Below, piece after piece: positions 12,201 to 26,705 of a stretch of 64,000 bases of DNA. The DNA is from Drosophila persimilis (lineage: Eukaryota; Arthropoda; Insecta; Diptera; Drosophilidae): the NCBI RefSeq assembly GCF_003286085.1, contig NW_020825294.1, positions 9,858,001 through 9,922,000 of the forward strand, given 5' to 3'. A program made the translations under genes and the position numbers. Within the stretch, counting starts at the first letter, position 1; each line of letters opens with the position of its first letter. The notes below the pieces were generated by a model. The model worked only from the letters and a program-made list of their open reading frames with translations, was not told the origin of the DNA and made no database searches.

Positions 12201-14499
12201 TTAAAAGCGTTCTACAGTTTAAAATTTTGTTTATTATTATTTTTTGTTTAAGTCTAATATTTACTAAAACCAAAAATTACTTAGTTTACCTTTCGGTTGT
12301 TCACACTTTGTTCTATGAGTTTGCAAAGAAATTTCGTCATAATTTTTTTTTCTTTGCATTTTTATACATTTCTCATTATTTTTCTTGTATTTTTCTTCTT
12401 TTTTTCTAAAGAATAGTCCAAATATTTTTGTGCAATTTTCTTCAGTGCAATGTTATCCCCAAAACCCCACTTAAGCCGTGCTTTAAAAAACAATGTGTCC
12501 CCAGCCATTAAATGGCGACAAGAAGAACCTTTTTTTTGGTGTTTTTTCTGGGTCTGTGAATGGAATATAAATATAATACGGGGAGTGGGGGAATAGAGAA
12601 ATAAAATGCCTGATTGACACATAATAAGCAATCCCATTAACACATTTTGTTGTGACATCGAGTGGCCTCCTGATCAAATGATGCCTCATTGGACGGACAG
12701 TGGTGCTCCACTGCCACTTGGAGGCCTAATATGTTCACTGTTTAACAGGGTGTGGGACTAAATAGAAGATGCAGAGGGCAGAGCTTGAAAAGGAAGAGAT
12801 GGGAGGAGATTGTCATACATTTTCTTTCATATTTTACTCCTAGACATCATAGAAACAGAATTGTAAATCAACTCTGGTTTCAATTAGTCCACTCTGTCGA
12901 ACATTTAATAATTTTTCCTATTAGGTGTGGTACAAACTTTGTTGTCTAGTGTAACCAAGCCAGAACCACAGACCGCTTTCCCATTGAAGCGTGAAAAACA
13001 CATTGACGAGGTTTAAATAGCCTTTGGGGTCCAGGGCACCCCGACTCTAATGCCCATTTAACACCCACAAACCCACAAAACAGGACACGCAGACATATCC
13101 TTACACTCTGGCACACATTCTCACGCTCCCACAGACACCCTCTCACATGTAAGCACACACATGCCCACAACAGGTTGTTGATATCCTTGAAAGGAGAGGG
13201 TATTCCAAGGCAGAACAAGTCTGTGCAACCTCTAATAAAAATCGGTTTACTTTTCAGATATTTTAGAAATGGATTTATATACAATTTTCATGATATGTTA
13301 CTTAATTTCTTTCTGTGGTTTTTTATGGAGTATTTTTTTGGGAAATTTCTTAATTTTGTTCTCGAAATTTTTTTTTTTCTTCCATGACGGAGGACGTATT
13401 TAAAGGCCCTGTCTCTACAGCCATGAATGCATATCCTTCTCTATGTTTTTTGTGTGAAATGCTTTCTTTATTCGGAAACTCTTCTTGTACCCCTGGAAGA
13501 AGCATATAGGGTTCAGATAGGGTTCCATTTTTATACGAAATTTAAGCAAAATCCATTGAAAAACGGGTTTTACTAAAGATATTCCCAACGAAAACAATAA
13601 AATCTTTAAGCCTATGTAAGTGTCGTATCGAATATCATGTCCATCATCGAAGCCATTATTATTTGAGGGTATCAAAAGCTTCGTTCCCCTAAAACTATAG
13701 TTCTCTGCTGATGGGGAAGGCGGCTTTCTCTCGTATTCTCGCCTTCACGTTTTTATTTGTGTGACACACAAATTTTTATTTGCCTTTTATTTAACAATTT
13801 TATTCTGTGGCTGCCAAAAAGGTCATCTGTGGCTTCTCGTCACCCACGTGCACCGTCCCCCTTTCCTCTCCCACCCCTTGCCCATCCGAAAAAAAAGAGA
13901 AAAAGGTTACTGCCAGGGCGATAGACCATCGCATTTGTAGCTATATGGGACCTCCAGCCCTCAGCCACAGTCCATGGATCTCTGCGCATTAAAACGTTTT
14001 GACAAACACATTAGAGATGCCTTTGGTTCAGGGCCTTTGGAGATGCCTCCCGCTTCTGCTCCTGCTCCTAGCCCTGGTCTTACTTCTGGCCCTATTCCTG
14101 CGTTTGCTTTTGGCCCTGTTCCTAACCCTGGGACCCTTTATTTTTTCTCTGCTTCCATGTAATCTTTACTGTTTTATCAACATATTTGATGAGACTTTGG
14201 TGCTGGTCCCTGCTGCTGCTTCTGCTACTATTTGGTGGGCTTTGTGTTGCCTACTTTGTGGCTTTTGGGGCGTTAATCATACGCCCTGCTGTCCCAACTT
14301 TTATTCTTACTTTTAGGCATGCGTTTAGTTTAGTTTCCTTCTTTTTTTACGCTTAAACCAGCCCCAGAGATGTTGCTAGAAAATTTCTATAAATAATGCA
14401 GGAAATTGGACAGTTTTAGTAGTAATTTGTCAGAATTTGTCAGAATTTGTTTGGTCGGTACAAAAGGGCATTGAGTTAAGCAAGATTTTAAGGAGTTCT

Positions 14500-14573
14500 T
14501 AGAGAATCTTTAGAGGAATTTTTATAGGATTTTTTTAGAGAATTTTTAGAGGAATTTTTATAGGATTTTTTAG
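14500..14573. repeat. Two-copy ~36-bp tandem repeat
   Basis: Two adjacent, nearly identical units of the form TTTAGAGGAATTTTTATAGG plus flanks, differing at about two positions. Confidence 0.75.
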
Positions 14574-17120
14574 AGAGTTGTTGGGGCTATTTTTTACGCA
14601 CTCTTAAGCGTTCTTTGGCTTAAAGAATTGCTCCAGATCGTATTCAAATTTTATCGCCATTTTAAATCTTTATGTTTTCCCATTTTTCCTAGTTTTTTCT
14701 TGTTTCCTTGTTTTTGTTTTTCCTTATTTTTTTTAAATGAACCCAAAAACTTATTGCCACATAGATCCAGGATTGTTTTTTTTCCTTAACTGTGCAACAA
14801 GCAATTACAACTGTTGCCCCACGCAGCTGCTGCTACGCCTCGTACCTTTCGAATAGTTCTTCGCTTTCCACCCCAACCACTCCCCCTCAAAGTTCTTTCC
14901 CCTATCCTTTTCCATGTGGGGGCGGATGCCAAGTGGGCGACAAAGTCATGTTGATTAAATTTTTGTGCCATTTTTTTGCCTCCTTCCATGGTGTCCCTAC
15001 TTTTTCTGTTTTTTCCTGCCATTTCCTATATTTTTCTACTGTTTTTCCTACTGTTTTTTTTCTTGTTTTTCCTGCCACTGCGATGGTGAAATATCTAGTT
15101 TTACGATTGCGAAAGGTACTGCTGGGGGATGGGTTGTAAATTTATGTTTTCAGGGGCCAAAGGGATGAGGGATGGGATCGGTGTCTGGCACCCAAAGAAC
15201 TTGCCTGCATAATGAGGTGACAAAAGTTTTGTGGCCCCTAAATGAGAGTTGGGTACGCTCTCTGGGGTAAACAAATTGTACGGCTATTATCGCATTTTGT
15301 CATGAGAATTAACTTATTTGTTGCCTGTCTGCCTGTCTGTCGGTCTGCCTGTTTTGGCCAATTTATGCTTTTGTGTCCAGACAAAATATAGTTTTGGAAG
15401 ATACTTTTTGACCATCGGAGAAGTATGGAAAGTTTCCTAATAGAAATTGATAAAAAACAAAGTTAAGGTGCAACAATGTGACATGATTGTTGGCCAGCAG
15501 GAACATTCATTAGGAACTTATTTTGAGAATTAAATATATATTTTTTTGTGGAATTTTCTAAGTGTCTAAAGCACAAAAATATCCTTCAATGGATTTCTGG
15601 GAAAGTGAGTTAGGAACCTTCCCCTCTTTTGGAACTTTTAATCATTTTATAAAAATATTAATTTTATTTTTTATTTAATTATGAAGAACCTTTTGCTAAT
15701 TAATTTATTTATGGATGGATTTAAAGAGGAAATTTTTCCTAAAATATAAATATATAAGAGACAAAAAGGCTCATTTTATGAAAGAAATTGAATATAAATC
15801 TATGAAACGATGAAGCCTCTATTTATGTGTAAAAATTAGAACACAAGTGGAAGAGTTTGGAGGAAAGTAGTTTTTTTTCCCCTTAAAATATGAAAAATCA
15901 ATTCAAAAATTATCCATTCAACTTTCTTCCCCATCTTCTAAATCGTTTAACGGCTGGGAGTTTACAAAACGTTAACTAACAACCCAAAAGGCTGCTCTAA
16001 TGTGCCCAAAACCCATGCCCAATGTCCTTTGCGCAGGATGTTGGTAATTTGACCAAAACTTGAACAAAAACAAAAAAACAAAAAGCCAGACAGTGGCCCA
16101 AATTGATGGGGGAGACTTCATGGCGGCTACGTGATGCCCGGAAGCAGGAAATGAATGTAATTTTTGGGTCTGTTGTTTAGCCTGGGAAATGGGAAAATGT
16201 GCTGTGGAAAAGCTGTGGCAATTGTTGTTTCATTTATGCTATGTCGCGCCCCACCGAAAATCGTTTTGTAGCCTCAGGCGAGGATTGTTTTTAGGAGGTG
16301 TGGCGGCGGGGAACCCTCCTGCTGTGATACCAATATTTTCCTGTTTTTCTGTCACCTGAAATCTCCGTTTTTAAAGTAGATCAAAATGAAATTAACTTTT
16401 AAATTTTATTACACGAAAAATGGCAATGTCAAAAAAATGTTGTATGGCTTCTGCATTGATTGATTGGCTGCCTGTCTGTCGCACTGTCTGACTGTCGCCA
16501 CGGGACACCCCTTGGAGGAAGAATCCAAAGCGGGACGGGTGGAATCCTGGGAATCCTCGGGTGTTACAAAGGAATTCGAATAAGGACCCACCGCTGGGTC
16601 CCAAAAAAAAGAAGAAAAAAAAACAACAACAAAGAAGCGTCTGGTGTTGGATGCTCAAAAATTATTGTTGTAAAAGAGGAGGTGGAGAAAATCCTTGTGG
16701 GTCCTGTGGATTATTCCCACAATTTGTTTGTCCATTTTTTTCGGTTGCTTATTTTTTTGTGGGTCACGGCAACAGACAGAGAAAACATCTTTTGGGGCGA
16801 AAAGAAAGTCAAATGCGAGAAGTGCGAGAAGCAGAAACATATTTTGGGACATGCAAATCGAAAAGGGGAAGGCAGGAAAACAGTCAGATCGACGGGTGGT
16901 TTGACATATCTTTTTCCATAAGAAATTAAACGGAAAAAAACATACAGACCAACACTCTATTATCTGAAGATTCAAGCATTTTACGCAGGAAAACCCCCAC
17001 AAACTTGGAAAAAAACGCTAGACAGAAATTATGTTGTAGGCCCGAATGAGTAGATCCTCATACTTACATTTTCCTCAAAATCTTTTTTAAAATTAAAAAA
17101 CTGCGATTTGCTGCTTTGGG

Positions 17121-17255
17121 TACTTTTATAATTATTACTCGGTTCTGCAGAGCGGATATCCACAAAAATTATGGATTTAAAAGGGAATTGTACGAACCTT
17201 TATAGGACTTTTGATTCTTGTCGCTAGAAAAGATATACCTGACGCAAAGTTTAAG
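17121..17255 (+). repeat. Dispersed repeat, copy 1 of 2
   Basis: About 130 bp align by eye with 39925-40062. Shared blocks include GCGGATATCC, GATTTAAAA, GGACTTT, GATATACCTGA and GACGCAAAGTT in the same order and at similar spacing. It has no coding content and was not recognised; it is probably a remnant of an old mobile element. Confidence 0.6.
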
Positions 17256-19883
17256 TTTTCTACAATTGTTAACGTTTCTTCAATTTTTGACATTGTGTTG
17301 CATGTTTTAGTCTTTTTGTAAGACGTTAGCTCTTAAGTGGTATTAATTCTGAACAAATTTAGCTACTAATTATTAAAATGGTTCAAAGAATGCCAAAGAT
17401 ACTAATTATTTAGTAAATTAATACCATGCCAAAGTTTTTTATTGTATTAAAAACGGTATTATCAATTTAAATAGCATCAAACTACTCAAAATGCTTCCAA
17501 AATGCTAGCCTTGATGCGAAATCATCCTCAAGGATCGACTTTAGAGGTTTATTTGCCAGTAAATACGGATAAAACCAGAGAAAGCGTAGCTCTATTTTAA
17601 AGAAAAAGCTCTATTCTAAAGGAAGAACACACATTTCTATACGTATCCCATTCGTTGCGATTAGTTGCTTAATTTGCAGCTTTAATTGCTGAATATTTTG
17701 GAAGGGAATAAAAGGAAACTTCACTCGAATTCTCTTGAAACAGCAGCAAACCCTTCACTAGTCCCATCACTCCTTTTTTGCTGCTCAATGAGGCCTTTCC
17801 TTGAGACCAATCCTCAACCCGAAACTTGGCCAAATTTACAATGGAAATCCGCCTTAAAGGTCCATTCATTGAAATCATTTACATAAGCAGCTTTCTTAGC
17901 TTTTAGTCCTTCGAAAACCTGTAAATTTTGCAGTTTTTTTGTCCTTTTTTTTCATTTAATGATTTTCATGTTTTTTTTTGTATTTTTTGGGGTCAAATCT
18001 TGTGATTTAATTCTGATTTACAGAATATTCTGCAAAATCTCTTCTTTTTTTAGAGGAATCACAGAATGAGCGGCTGCCACGTGTCAAATGCGGTTTTAAG
18101 CTGCAAGAAGGAAACTGAGCGAGGGAAGGAAAAGTAAGGGAAAGGGCAGGAAAAAGGGAGGAAAAGTATGTGAGTTGGGTCTGGGTTTTGACCAAAATTA
18201 ATAGCCCTGACCGTAAGTTAAAGTCGACAGACCACATGGGTCATCAATTTCTCTCTCAAAAAACTCAAATTACGAAATAAACAACAAATAAGCACTTGAG
18301 AGCTTAAGCTGTCTGTTTCGGCGGGGGCCAGGCCATCCACAAAATCCAATATAAATTGATCAATGCCTTTGGCTCTCGCACTTGGAAATTGAAGGCCCAA
18401 ACGAAGGACCAAGGCTTATGAAAATTCTAAAAGAATTCTGTAAAATATAGATTAATTTTCGCAACGACTGATGTCTAAAATTCCAACAGCAAATTATCTC
18501 TTTCTTTTCGCCAGCACCTCTCGCTTTTCAGGCGGAAAATGTGTGTTTAAAGCCATCGTCCCATAAGGATATGGCCTCGAATATGTGTGTCTGTGGATTA
18601 ACTAAAAGTTATGTGTTCTTATACGCACATTTTCATGTTTTTTTTGCCATGTTTTCAAAGCATAAAAATTGTCAAGTTATTGCCCTTTTTTGAACCTCTT
18701 AATCTTTTGGCTTGATAATATTTTCTGGCAATCAAACTTTTCCGACAGTAAGCATAAGTTCTGGAAAGTGTGGCAGAAGTGGCAGAACTTTTGGTTTCCT
18801 GTTGTAAAAAGTCTAAAAAAAAAACAGCAAGGATATCTTTAAAAACTAAATTCCGGAGAAGTAAGCAGCTTTAACGGGGGCTTTTAACGGGGTCTTCCCA
18901 AACAATTTTATGTGGCTTAAATGTTGCTGTTTCTTGGCGGAAGTTTATTCCCAGAACTTCAGGAAAAAGTTTCTTTCGCAAGAGATTTACAATTTTATTG
19001 ATTGGCAATTGATTGAATGGCTGAATGTTCTTTGATTTGTGATTTTGTGGAAAGGGAAAAGGAATGATAGTGATTGACTGGCTAGGAAATGAGTGATTGA
19101 TGGACTGGCAGTGGGAGGAGGCTAGAGGTTTATGTAGGAACAAGGGTCGTAGATTCTTGTATCTTTCTTTTATTTTTTATTACATACGTTTTTTGAATTG
19201 TATTTGATTGAAGACTGAATATTGCTTAAGCTTCCTCTAATTTGTAATTCCTTTAATTTTTTTATATTTCTAATTACCTATATTTTCCATAATACGTAAC
19301 TTTTTTTATGATTTAAAAAACTAATTTTGTTTTTAAATTAATTAAATTTTAAATCAATTTTTTCTATTTTTTATTCTATTAAAGAATACCTTAAAGAGTT
19401 TTCCTGATTCCTAAGATTTTTGCTTCCATAAGTCCTAATTTTTTCTAATAATTTTCTCTGAACTTCCTTGAAGATCGTTGAGGAGACTGTGGAAAAGTTT
19501 CTGAGACTTTTAAGAATTTGTAAAAGATTTATAAGATCCTTAAGATCTTTCAGATATTTCTGAATGAGTTTATAGATCTTTCTCTAAAGAACCACTTCAA
19601 AAATAGTACCTATAAATATAATATCTGCACTATATTTATTTTCTGTACAAAATATTTCCCTTAAAAGCAGTTTTTTTTTTTAATTTTAGGATCATTTTTA
19701 TTGAGTGTATTTTTGTGTATTTTACCAATTCCATGTAGATATAAGTTAGTAATACTCATATTCCATTAATTCCGAAAATATTTATATGTAGCTTTCATAA
19801 GAGAAAAGTTTTTTTATGCAAAAATGTGTTACCCAACGGAAAAAATTTCCACACCTCTGCAGAGGGCATAGCTTTTAATTTTC

Positions 19884-19920
19884 TCCATCCATCCATCCAT
19901 CCAGCCATCCGTCTATCCAT
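19884..19920. repeat. (CATC)n microsatellite
   Basis: An imperfect CATC tetranucleotide run of about 35 bp. Confidence 0.8.
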
Positions 19921-22664
19921 CATAATCAAAGCCATGTTGCAATTAACATCGTACACACACACACGGCCTTAGTCATGGCCTGAACGACGTCCAAGTGGCC
20001 ATCAAAATGTGCAGTCAATGAATGGCAATGAATGCCATGCCCCTGGGATATGGCCAAGAGCAACAAAACAGGCCAAGAGTGGAAGCAGGAATCTGCTAGG
20101 AGTAGCCATAGGAGAAGCAAACGAATGCCAGGAGTCTCTGTTCCCAACAGAAGGAACAGCCAGAGAGGGCCAATCTCCCGGAGGCCGACTCTGTGTTGCC
20201 ATGACGCCATGACTCTGTGGTTCTGTGGAGCCTCAGTCGTTAGACAAATGTCATGCGCATGTTGCTGGCTATAATGGCAATGATGGCATTTATTTATAAA
20301 TAAAAGATGCACCGCAAAACGAGACACCAGATAAACAGATAAATAGTCGTAAAACAGAAAGTAGTCGGCGCTCTTTGGTCAGAGAGATGCACGTCTGGGA
20401 TGATGGAAATATGAAAGAAAAATGATAGCTTTGACTCTTCTGCAACTTTTAATGCAGATATAGCAGATTCAGATTTCAAAGTAAAATATTTCAACCAAAT
20501 TTAAAGACTCTCTCCACATTTTAAAATAAATTTAGGAAGATTTTTTGTTGATAAATATTTCAGTTTGTTGCACCTCTACACTTATCAGCCATCAACACAT
20601 TGTTTGTGCCATAAAGTACGGCTTCTGGCCATAAAAATATGGCCATAAATCGACGCTGATAACTTATTGAAGAGCGCAGATAAAGCAGCATCTCCCCCTC
20701 TCAACAGTCGTGACTTTTGTTTGTTCATTTGTTCATTAACATAATGTTCTCCTTCTGTTTAAATGCTGATTCTTGGAGGCACGCGGAGGCACAGTCAGTT
20801 GTGGCAAGCGTGAAATTGAAATTTATGCTCTAATTACGAATGAATGGCCACCGCTCTCGGCCCCGCCCCCGACCCGCCCAGAAGAAAGTAGGCTCTTGCT
20901 TTCATTATTCGTGTAAGCGGATTGGGACAATCGCGCTCACCCCCCGCTAATGCACGACGGCAGATTCCAGTGAAGTGGTGGTCGTTTTTCCTCGCGGCTT
21001 TTTCCTGGTCTTCCCCCTGGTTCTCTGTCTTAGGAAGCAGCTTAGTGGCATGAATTTTCAAGCGCCTCTAATGAGAGTTGAGGTAGAGATGGTTTTGAGA
21101 TGGTTTCCTTGTTTTTTACCAGGGAAATTTATAGCACAAAAAACAAAGGAGGAGTTTATCTTTTTCCAGGAAAAGATATGGAAGATGGGAAGCGGAATTC
21201 CTTGGAAATGATTTCGTTATTGGATACAGATTTAGTATAGAATTAATGGGTTTTAAATTACACTTCTTTAATTAATTAATTAGTTTTTTTTATTAATTTT
21301 AATTTAATTTAATTATTAATTTAATTTTAAAATAAAAACCCCTTTTAGAATTTCCGATCTCCAATTCTTGACGTCTTTTTAGAACTGTGCATATAAAAAA
21401 TTTGTTTATAAAATTTACAGTTTGCAATTTTTTAATTAAATACAATAATTTGTATTCCAAAAATAAAGGTCCCTAGCAGTTTGATTTTTATAATTATTTC
21501 ATTTGAATTTAATATTATATTCAAGTTTAAATCGAAAGTGATGCAAAATAACCACAAAATATTAGTTTTTAAAATTAATTTCAAGAACTAAAATTAATAA
21601 ATTCCATTATTATTCATAGGATCATTCTATAGGATCATTCAATCGAATAATAAAAGATAATCAAGAGAAATTAAGATGAAAAACCCGTCGCACGAATTCT
21701 TTAAACTAAATGTCCTTCGCTTTCCTTTGATTAGAAATTCCCGTCATTGTAAATATTATTAAAAAATGTCCAGCCTTCCCTTCCCCTCCCCTACACTATT
21801 GTTGCTTTTAATATCCTTAAAAATCTGTCCATTAAATGTCCACCGAAATTGGCAGTGTCCTTCGCTCCTGTCTGTGTCCTGTCAATGTCCGAGTGGAAGT
21901 CCCTTTCGATGTGTGTTTCAATTCCGATTCCAATTTCGAGGGAGCCGAAACACCAAATCATTTTGTCGCAGGAGCTTAATGTCCTGTGTCCTGTCGACTT
22001 TCTTATGGCCTCCCTGTCGTCCGTCTCCTATGCGTCTCCTCTGTGTATTCCCTTTGACCTTTTTTCGATGTTCACAAAAAAAGCCTTGAAATTGAACTTT
22101 CAAAAACGAGAGATTGAGCGGTCGAGGGTCCTGTAATTACACACGCAATCAAATGGACAAAAATCCCTGTGAAAGTTTTTGTTTGTTGTGAAAAAGAGTG
22201 TTTTTTTTTATGCTTGAATGACGAATGGACCGGACAGGACATCTTCCTGCCGTGTCCTCTCCCAAAGGAAATTTGAACAAAATTTTGTACGGCATTCAAT
22301 TTTTGTTTTGCATACTTTTAGGCGCACGGGGGAGGGGAATGAGCAGGAGACATAATTGAAAGCCCATTAACATCTCTCTGGCGGCGCGGCACCAACGCTG
22401 CTGGAGCGTGAAAACATGCGACAGTTTGTGTTAATTAATTAAATAACTCTCGGGGTTGAATGCCCCAAAGAGACAGAGAGGGAGGAAGAGGTGGAATTAG
22501 TGGTGTTTTCAGGGGGAAGGATAGGCAGAAATGGTGGGCTGAAATATGGTTGGATTGTGGTTCGATTTATGTTGGAATTAAGGAGAAATTTGGCTAAATA
22601 GGATAGAAATTAAAGCGGAATTAAGGCATTGATTAAGGAATTAGAATTTATTAGAATATTCATG

Positions 22665-22810
22665 TATGTAGATGTGTATGTAGAATGCTTCAGTACTCCT
22701 GTAGAAGGGTAGTAGTATGCAGAATAGCAGAATAGACTCATGTAGAATTGTAGTATAATGACGTAGAATACTTGTAGTACTCATGTAGAATTGTGGAGAA
22801 CTCATGTAAA
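22665..22810. repeat. Degenerate TGTAGAAT tandem repeat
   Basis: The words ACTCATGTAGAATTGTAG and close variants recur about six times with unequal spacing, in the pattern of a decayed minisatellite. Confidence 0.55.
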
Positions 22811-24591
22811 ATCCGCAAGGAATAAACTTTTTTCAGAATTTAAAAAAATTTCAGAAGACAGCGCCAAAACTGGTACTAGAATTTTTTTTTTCTTACAATA
22901 TTTAATTTTCTATGATTCTTCTTATTCGTTTTTTGTGACTATAAAATGCAACTTAAATTATTATTCAATTCATTCATCAGACCATTCATTTATTCATTGG
23001 CAGTTTAATAGAAAAATCACATAAAATCCACCATTGGATCCACCATTTTCTTGATTTTTCTTACCATATTTTATATTTTTTGATTTTCTGTTCATTCCTC
23101 AAACCATTCATTCATTAATTTATTCATTGGCAGATTAATTAGGATGAAACGCTTTTCATTTCATTCTATTTCATATCCGGACAGCCATAAATCACTTTTG
23201 TGAAGCGAAAGAAAAGACTATTGTTGATGGTCGAAAGTGTAGATACCCTTGAGATAGATAAAAGATATAATGATTTAAAGATGTGGAGTAAAAAGAATTA
23301 TCTGTAGGGCAGATAAGGGACTAGCTTTCATAGAAAATTTAGAAAAGCCTGAATTTAATAGCCCGTAGGAAAGCCTTTACCTTAGATTTGTTTAGGGACT
23401 AAAGTGCTGCCTTTCAAGCCTTCTGAAAGGGTATCAGGAAGCGCCTCAGCGAACGGCAGGCCTGTTGCCATCTGTAGATTTGATTTCCGCTTCCGTTTCG
23501 ACTGTTGAAACTTTAATTTCGAGTTGGAATTCGCTTGAATTATGAATGAAAATCTGTATGGATTTCGGGGCCAGAAACGCGGGAGAGTCGTCAGAGAGAT
23601 GTCTATGGAAAACACATTTCAACGGGAAATGAAACAGTTCCCCAAGGACCTCTAAGGGGTAGTAGATGTTGTGTTGCAGAGAAACGTGCCACGTGGCGTG
23701 GCATAGCGGGGGGATCCCATGCAACACGCAACAAACGAAGAAAACATTAGGCGACATTCGTGGCAGACACACAAATGTGTTTTTTATGTCGGTCCGTCAC
23801 TCGCGCGGGAGGCTCCCCGAGGGAGCAGCCCCGAGGTATCTGCCACTTTTACACTCATGATTTGACTTCTACGAGTATCTCTCGTAATGAGTCTCGAATG
23901 GGGAGCCACAATACTCGTGGCTAATCAATTTACGGCTCTCGTTATGAGAAATCTCGTCGAATCTTGTCTCAACTTTAAGTTTTCTTCGTCTTTTGCGCCA
24001 AAGGACAAATGGCCTTGACGATCCGACCCGACCCTCCACGACCCTTAGGAGGGTCACATGTTGCTATCATAAAAATATCCAAAAAACCCACACGAGGTTC
24101 TGTTCATTGTTTTGTGGGTTCTACTTTTGACAGCCACTTTCTTCAAATTAGCATTTTTGTCGTAAATATATTTGATGGCCCAAAGGCGGCAGCGGCAGAG
24201 GCAGAGGCAGCGGCTGCTGTGTGTGAAATATGAAATGGATTTTACAGATAAAGAAAATGGATTTCAAAGATGGAAATAGAGAGTGGATTTTACAGATTTT
24301 GGGTTTGGAATTTGTATTTGTAAATATGAATATTTTGCAGGGGCTGAAGGTGCTTTAAATGGATATTTGAATTGGTCAGGGAATATTCTTTGAATGATCT
24401 AAAAGTGTGTTAGGTATTTAAAACAATTTTTTGACATGTTTTGTACCACAAAAGTAAATTTGAAATAGAATAAAGCTCATCAAAGCAGATTTAAGTAATG
24501 TTAAGAAATATTTTCTTTTAAAATAGTGGCTTAAAATTATAAATAAAACTATGTACATTTTCAAAGGTAAATGGGTGATTTATTTGCCTTA

Positions 24592-24795
24592 GCCACCATC
24601 AAGTACTGAGTATTCCTCCTCCATCATCAAGTATAAGGTACTCCTTCCTCCACCAGTAAGTATTGAATTCCCCCTCCATTTGAATCTCCCTCTCCACCAA
24701 AAAGTATTGAAATTCCCCCTCCACCACTAAGTACAGTATTCCCTTCTCTACCACCAGCAAGTAAGGTAATTTCATACCTCCACCATTAAGTATTG
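24592..24795. repeat. Degenerate ~30-40-bp tandem repeat
   Basis: Units built on CCACCA-AAGTATTGA-TTCCCCCTC recur about six times. Indels make the period irregular. No function is visible. Confidence 0.65.
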
Positions 24796-25108
24796 CCATA
24801 TGATGATGATTTTTAAATGTTGTCTATTTGTAAAAGTTTCTGACAGCTCTTGACCTTTCCCTCGAAAGGGGAGTATCCCCCTTTTTATGTCCTTCAACCT
24901 CTCGTCGTCTGTATCTTCTCCCTTTCACTCTTTGTCTCTTTCTCCCTCTGCTGTCATTGTTTTTTCATGTAAATTGCGGGTCGACACTTAATTTTCGTTT
25001 GCCAAATAGCAAATACTTTTGCATATTTCCAGCAGTCGCTGCGAGAAACAAGTTGACATAACAACAGCAAAAACTTTTAAACTATCTGAAAATGGTTTCA
25101 ACTTTTCT

Positions 25109-25258
25109 GCAGGGAAAAACAGGGAAAACGACGGTTTATGCAGGGAAAAACAGGGAAAACGAAGTATTTCTGCAGAGGAAAAAAGGGAAAACGGAGGAAA
25201 ACTTCAGAGGAAAACATAGAAAAGGGAGGTTTCTGCAAAAGAAAACAGCGAAAAAGGG
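25109..25258. repeat. CAGGGAAAAC-type tandem repeat
   Basis: Units of the form TGCAGGGAAAAACAGGGAAA followed by ACGn recur with growing divergence over about 150 bp. The reverse-frame translation is an artefact of the repeat. Confidence 0.65.
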
Positions 25259-26658
25259 GGTAACAGGGCATGGAATAAATGAATGAATTGGGCATTCAGT
25301 TGTGAATGAATCTCTGGATGTGATTCATCATTTTTTTGGGTGTCAAACAATGGCATGTTAATTGAAGTTCAACCCAAAAACAAATCCCTGACTAAAGTTT
25401 TTCGGTTTTCAGGTTTTAAATGAGAAAAAAATTACTAAAAGGTTAAAAAATACAACAAATAATGTAGTTTTCTGTTTAAAAATCCTTGTTTTTGTGGCTT
25501 TTAGTTTCTATGCCTATTCGTAACATTTTTTAAGCCTTAAATAAACCCTTCCGGTCATTAATTAACTTGCAAAAAAAAAATTCTTAAAAGTATAAAATTC
25601 AAACAATAGAAAAAGTGGAACCCAATGATTCTTTGAAAGCCGCTGCCCCGTGGGGAAAACGCCAACGGAACAGGGACATTTTGGACAGAATTTTAACGCA
25701 ATTACAGTTACAATTACAAGATCCAAATGTAATGGTCCACTAAATTTGAATAAAAGGAAAACTGGAGCCAAAGCCACGCTTACAACACTCTGTCGCCTTT
25801 TGTTCTCCTCCGCTCCTCCGTTGGGGCATGGGTTATTTAATAGAAGTCCCTCTCTGGTGGCATAAAGCCTGTGGCAACCCGAAAAATTCCCCAAAGGATG
25901 CTCCGTGTAGGGAGGGGGAAAGCATTATGTGGTGAAAATCCCTTTAGTTTTTCCTCCTATTTGCACATCGTTTTGCTGTGTAATGCTGTAATGCGAGTTG
26001 TTGCGACAAATTGCTGGGGATTTGGAGCCACTCTGCCTCTCTGCCACTCCTCGGATGTCGTCTGGAGGAGGCTAGGGGCAGGGGCACTGCCCGCTGGTCG
26101 GTGCAAATTTACAGAGCTGAAAAAATGGTTGCTTGCAGCCAGTCGTCGGTCGGTACTTAAGAGGTGAATGGCTTTGTTCTAGCCACTATTTGCCTTTGGT
26201 CTACCGTTTCTAACGTCAGTCTGTCACTCTCTCTCCCTGTCACATGTGTCTCCCTCTCTCTCTTTCTGTCATCGCCTGCTCATTTACGCAAATTTCACAC
26301 TCTTAAACACTTAGTACGGTCTTGGCCACTTTTGGTCCGTGGTTCGTAGGAGCCCACTCGCTGCTGTTGTGTCCATTTGTGTTCTGTGTTTGGTTTGTGG
26401 CCCCCTGTCTTCGTTGATAAGCCGTAAACTGAAACTAAAACTGTTTTTGCCTTCTCCCCCCCCTCCTGCTCCGCCTCCAGTCCCGGAGCTTCTCCGGCTC
26501 TAATTTGTTCGCTCTGCCTTGCAGTTTGCTTTAGCATTTACTCGGTTTTCGTTTGCAGTCGAGTATGCAGCTGGAAATTCGAACACAAATGTATCTTGAG
26601 AGCGAAATTCAAACACATTTCGTAGCTGCAGAACGAATTTCCATACATTTGTAGCTTC

Positions 26659-26691
<33 letters not shown>

Positions 26692-26705
26692 GGGGGAGAA
26701 AGGGA
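26659..26705. repeat. (GA)n tract
   Basis: A near-perfect GA run of about 24 bp followed by a longer GA-rich tail. GAGA factor and CLAMP bind such tracts in flies, but there is no evidence of function here. Confidence 0.85.

Noticed and set aside
13999-14316. Leu-rich 105-codon + strand frame
   Set aside because: Generated by a degenerate repeat of GGCCCTRTTCCT-like words; hydrophobicity follows from CT-richness.
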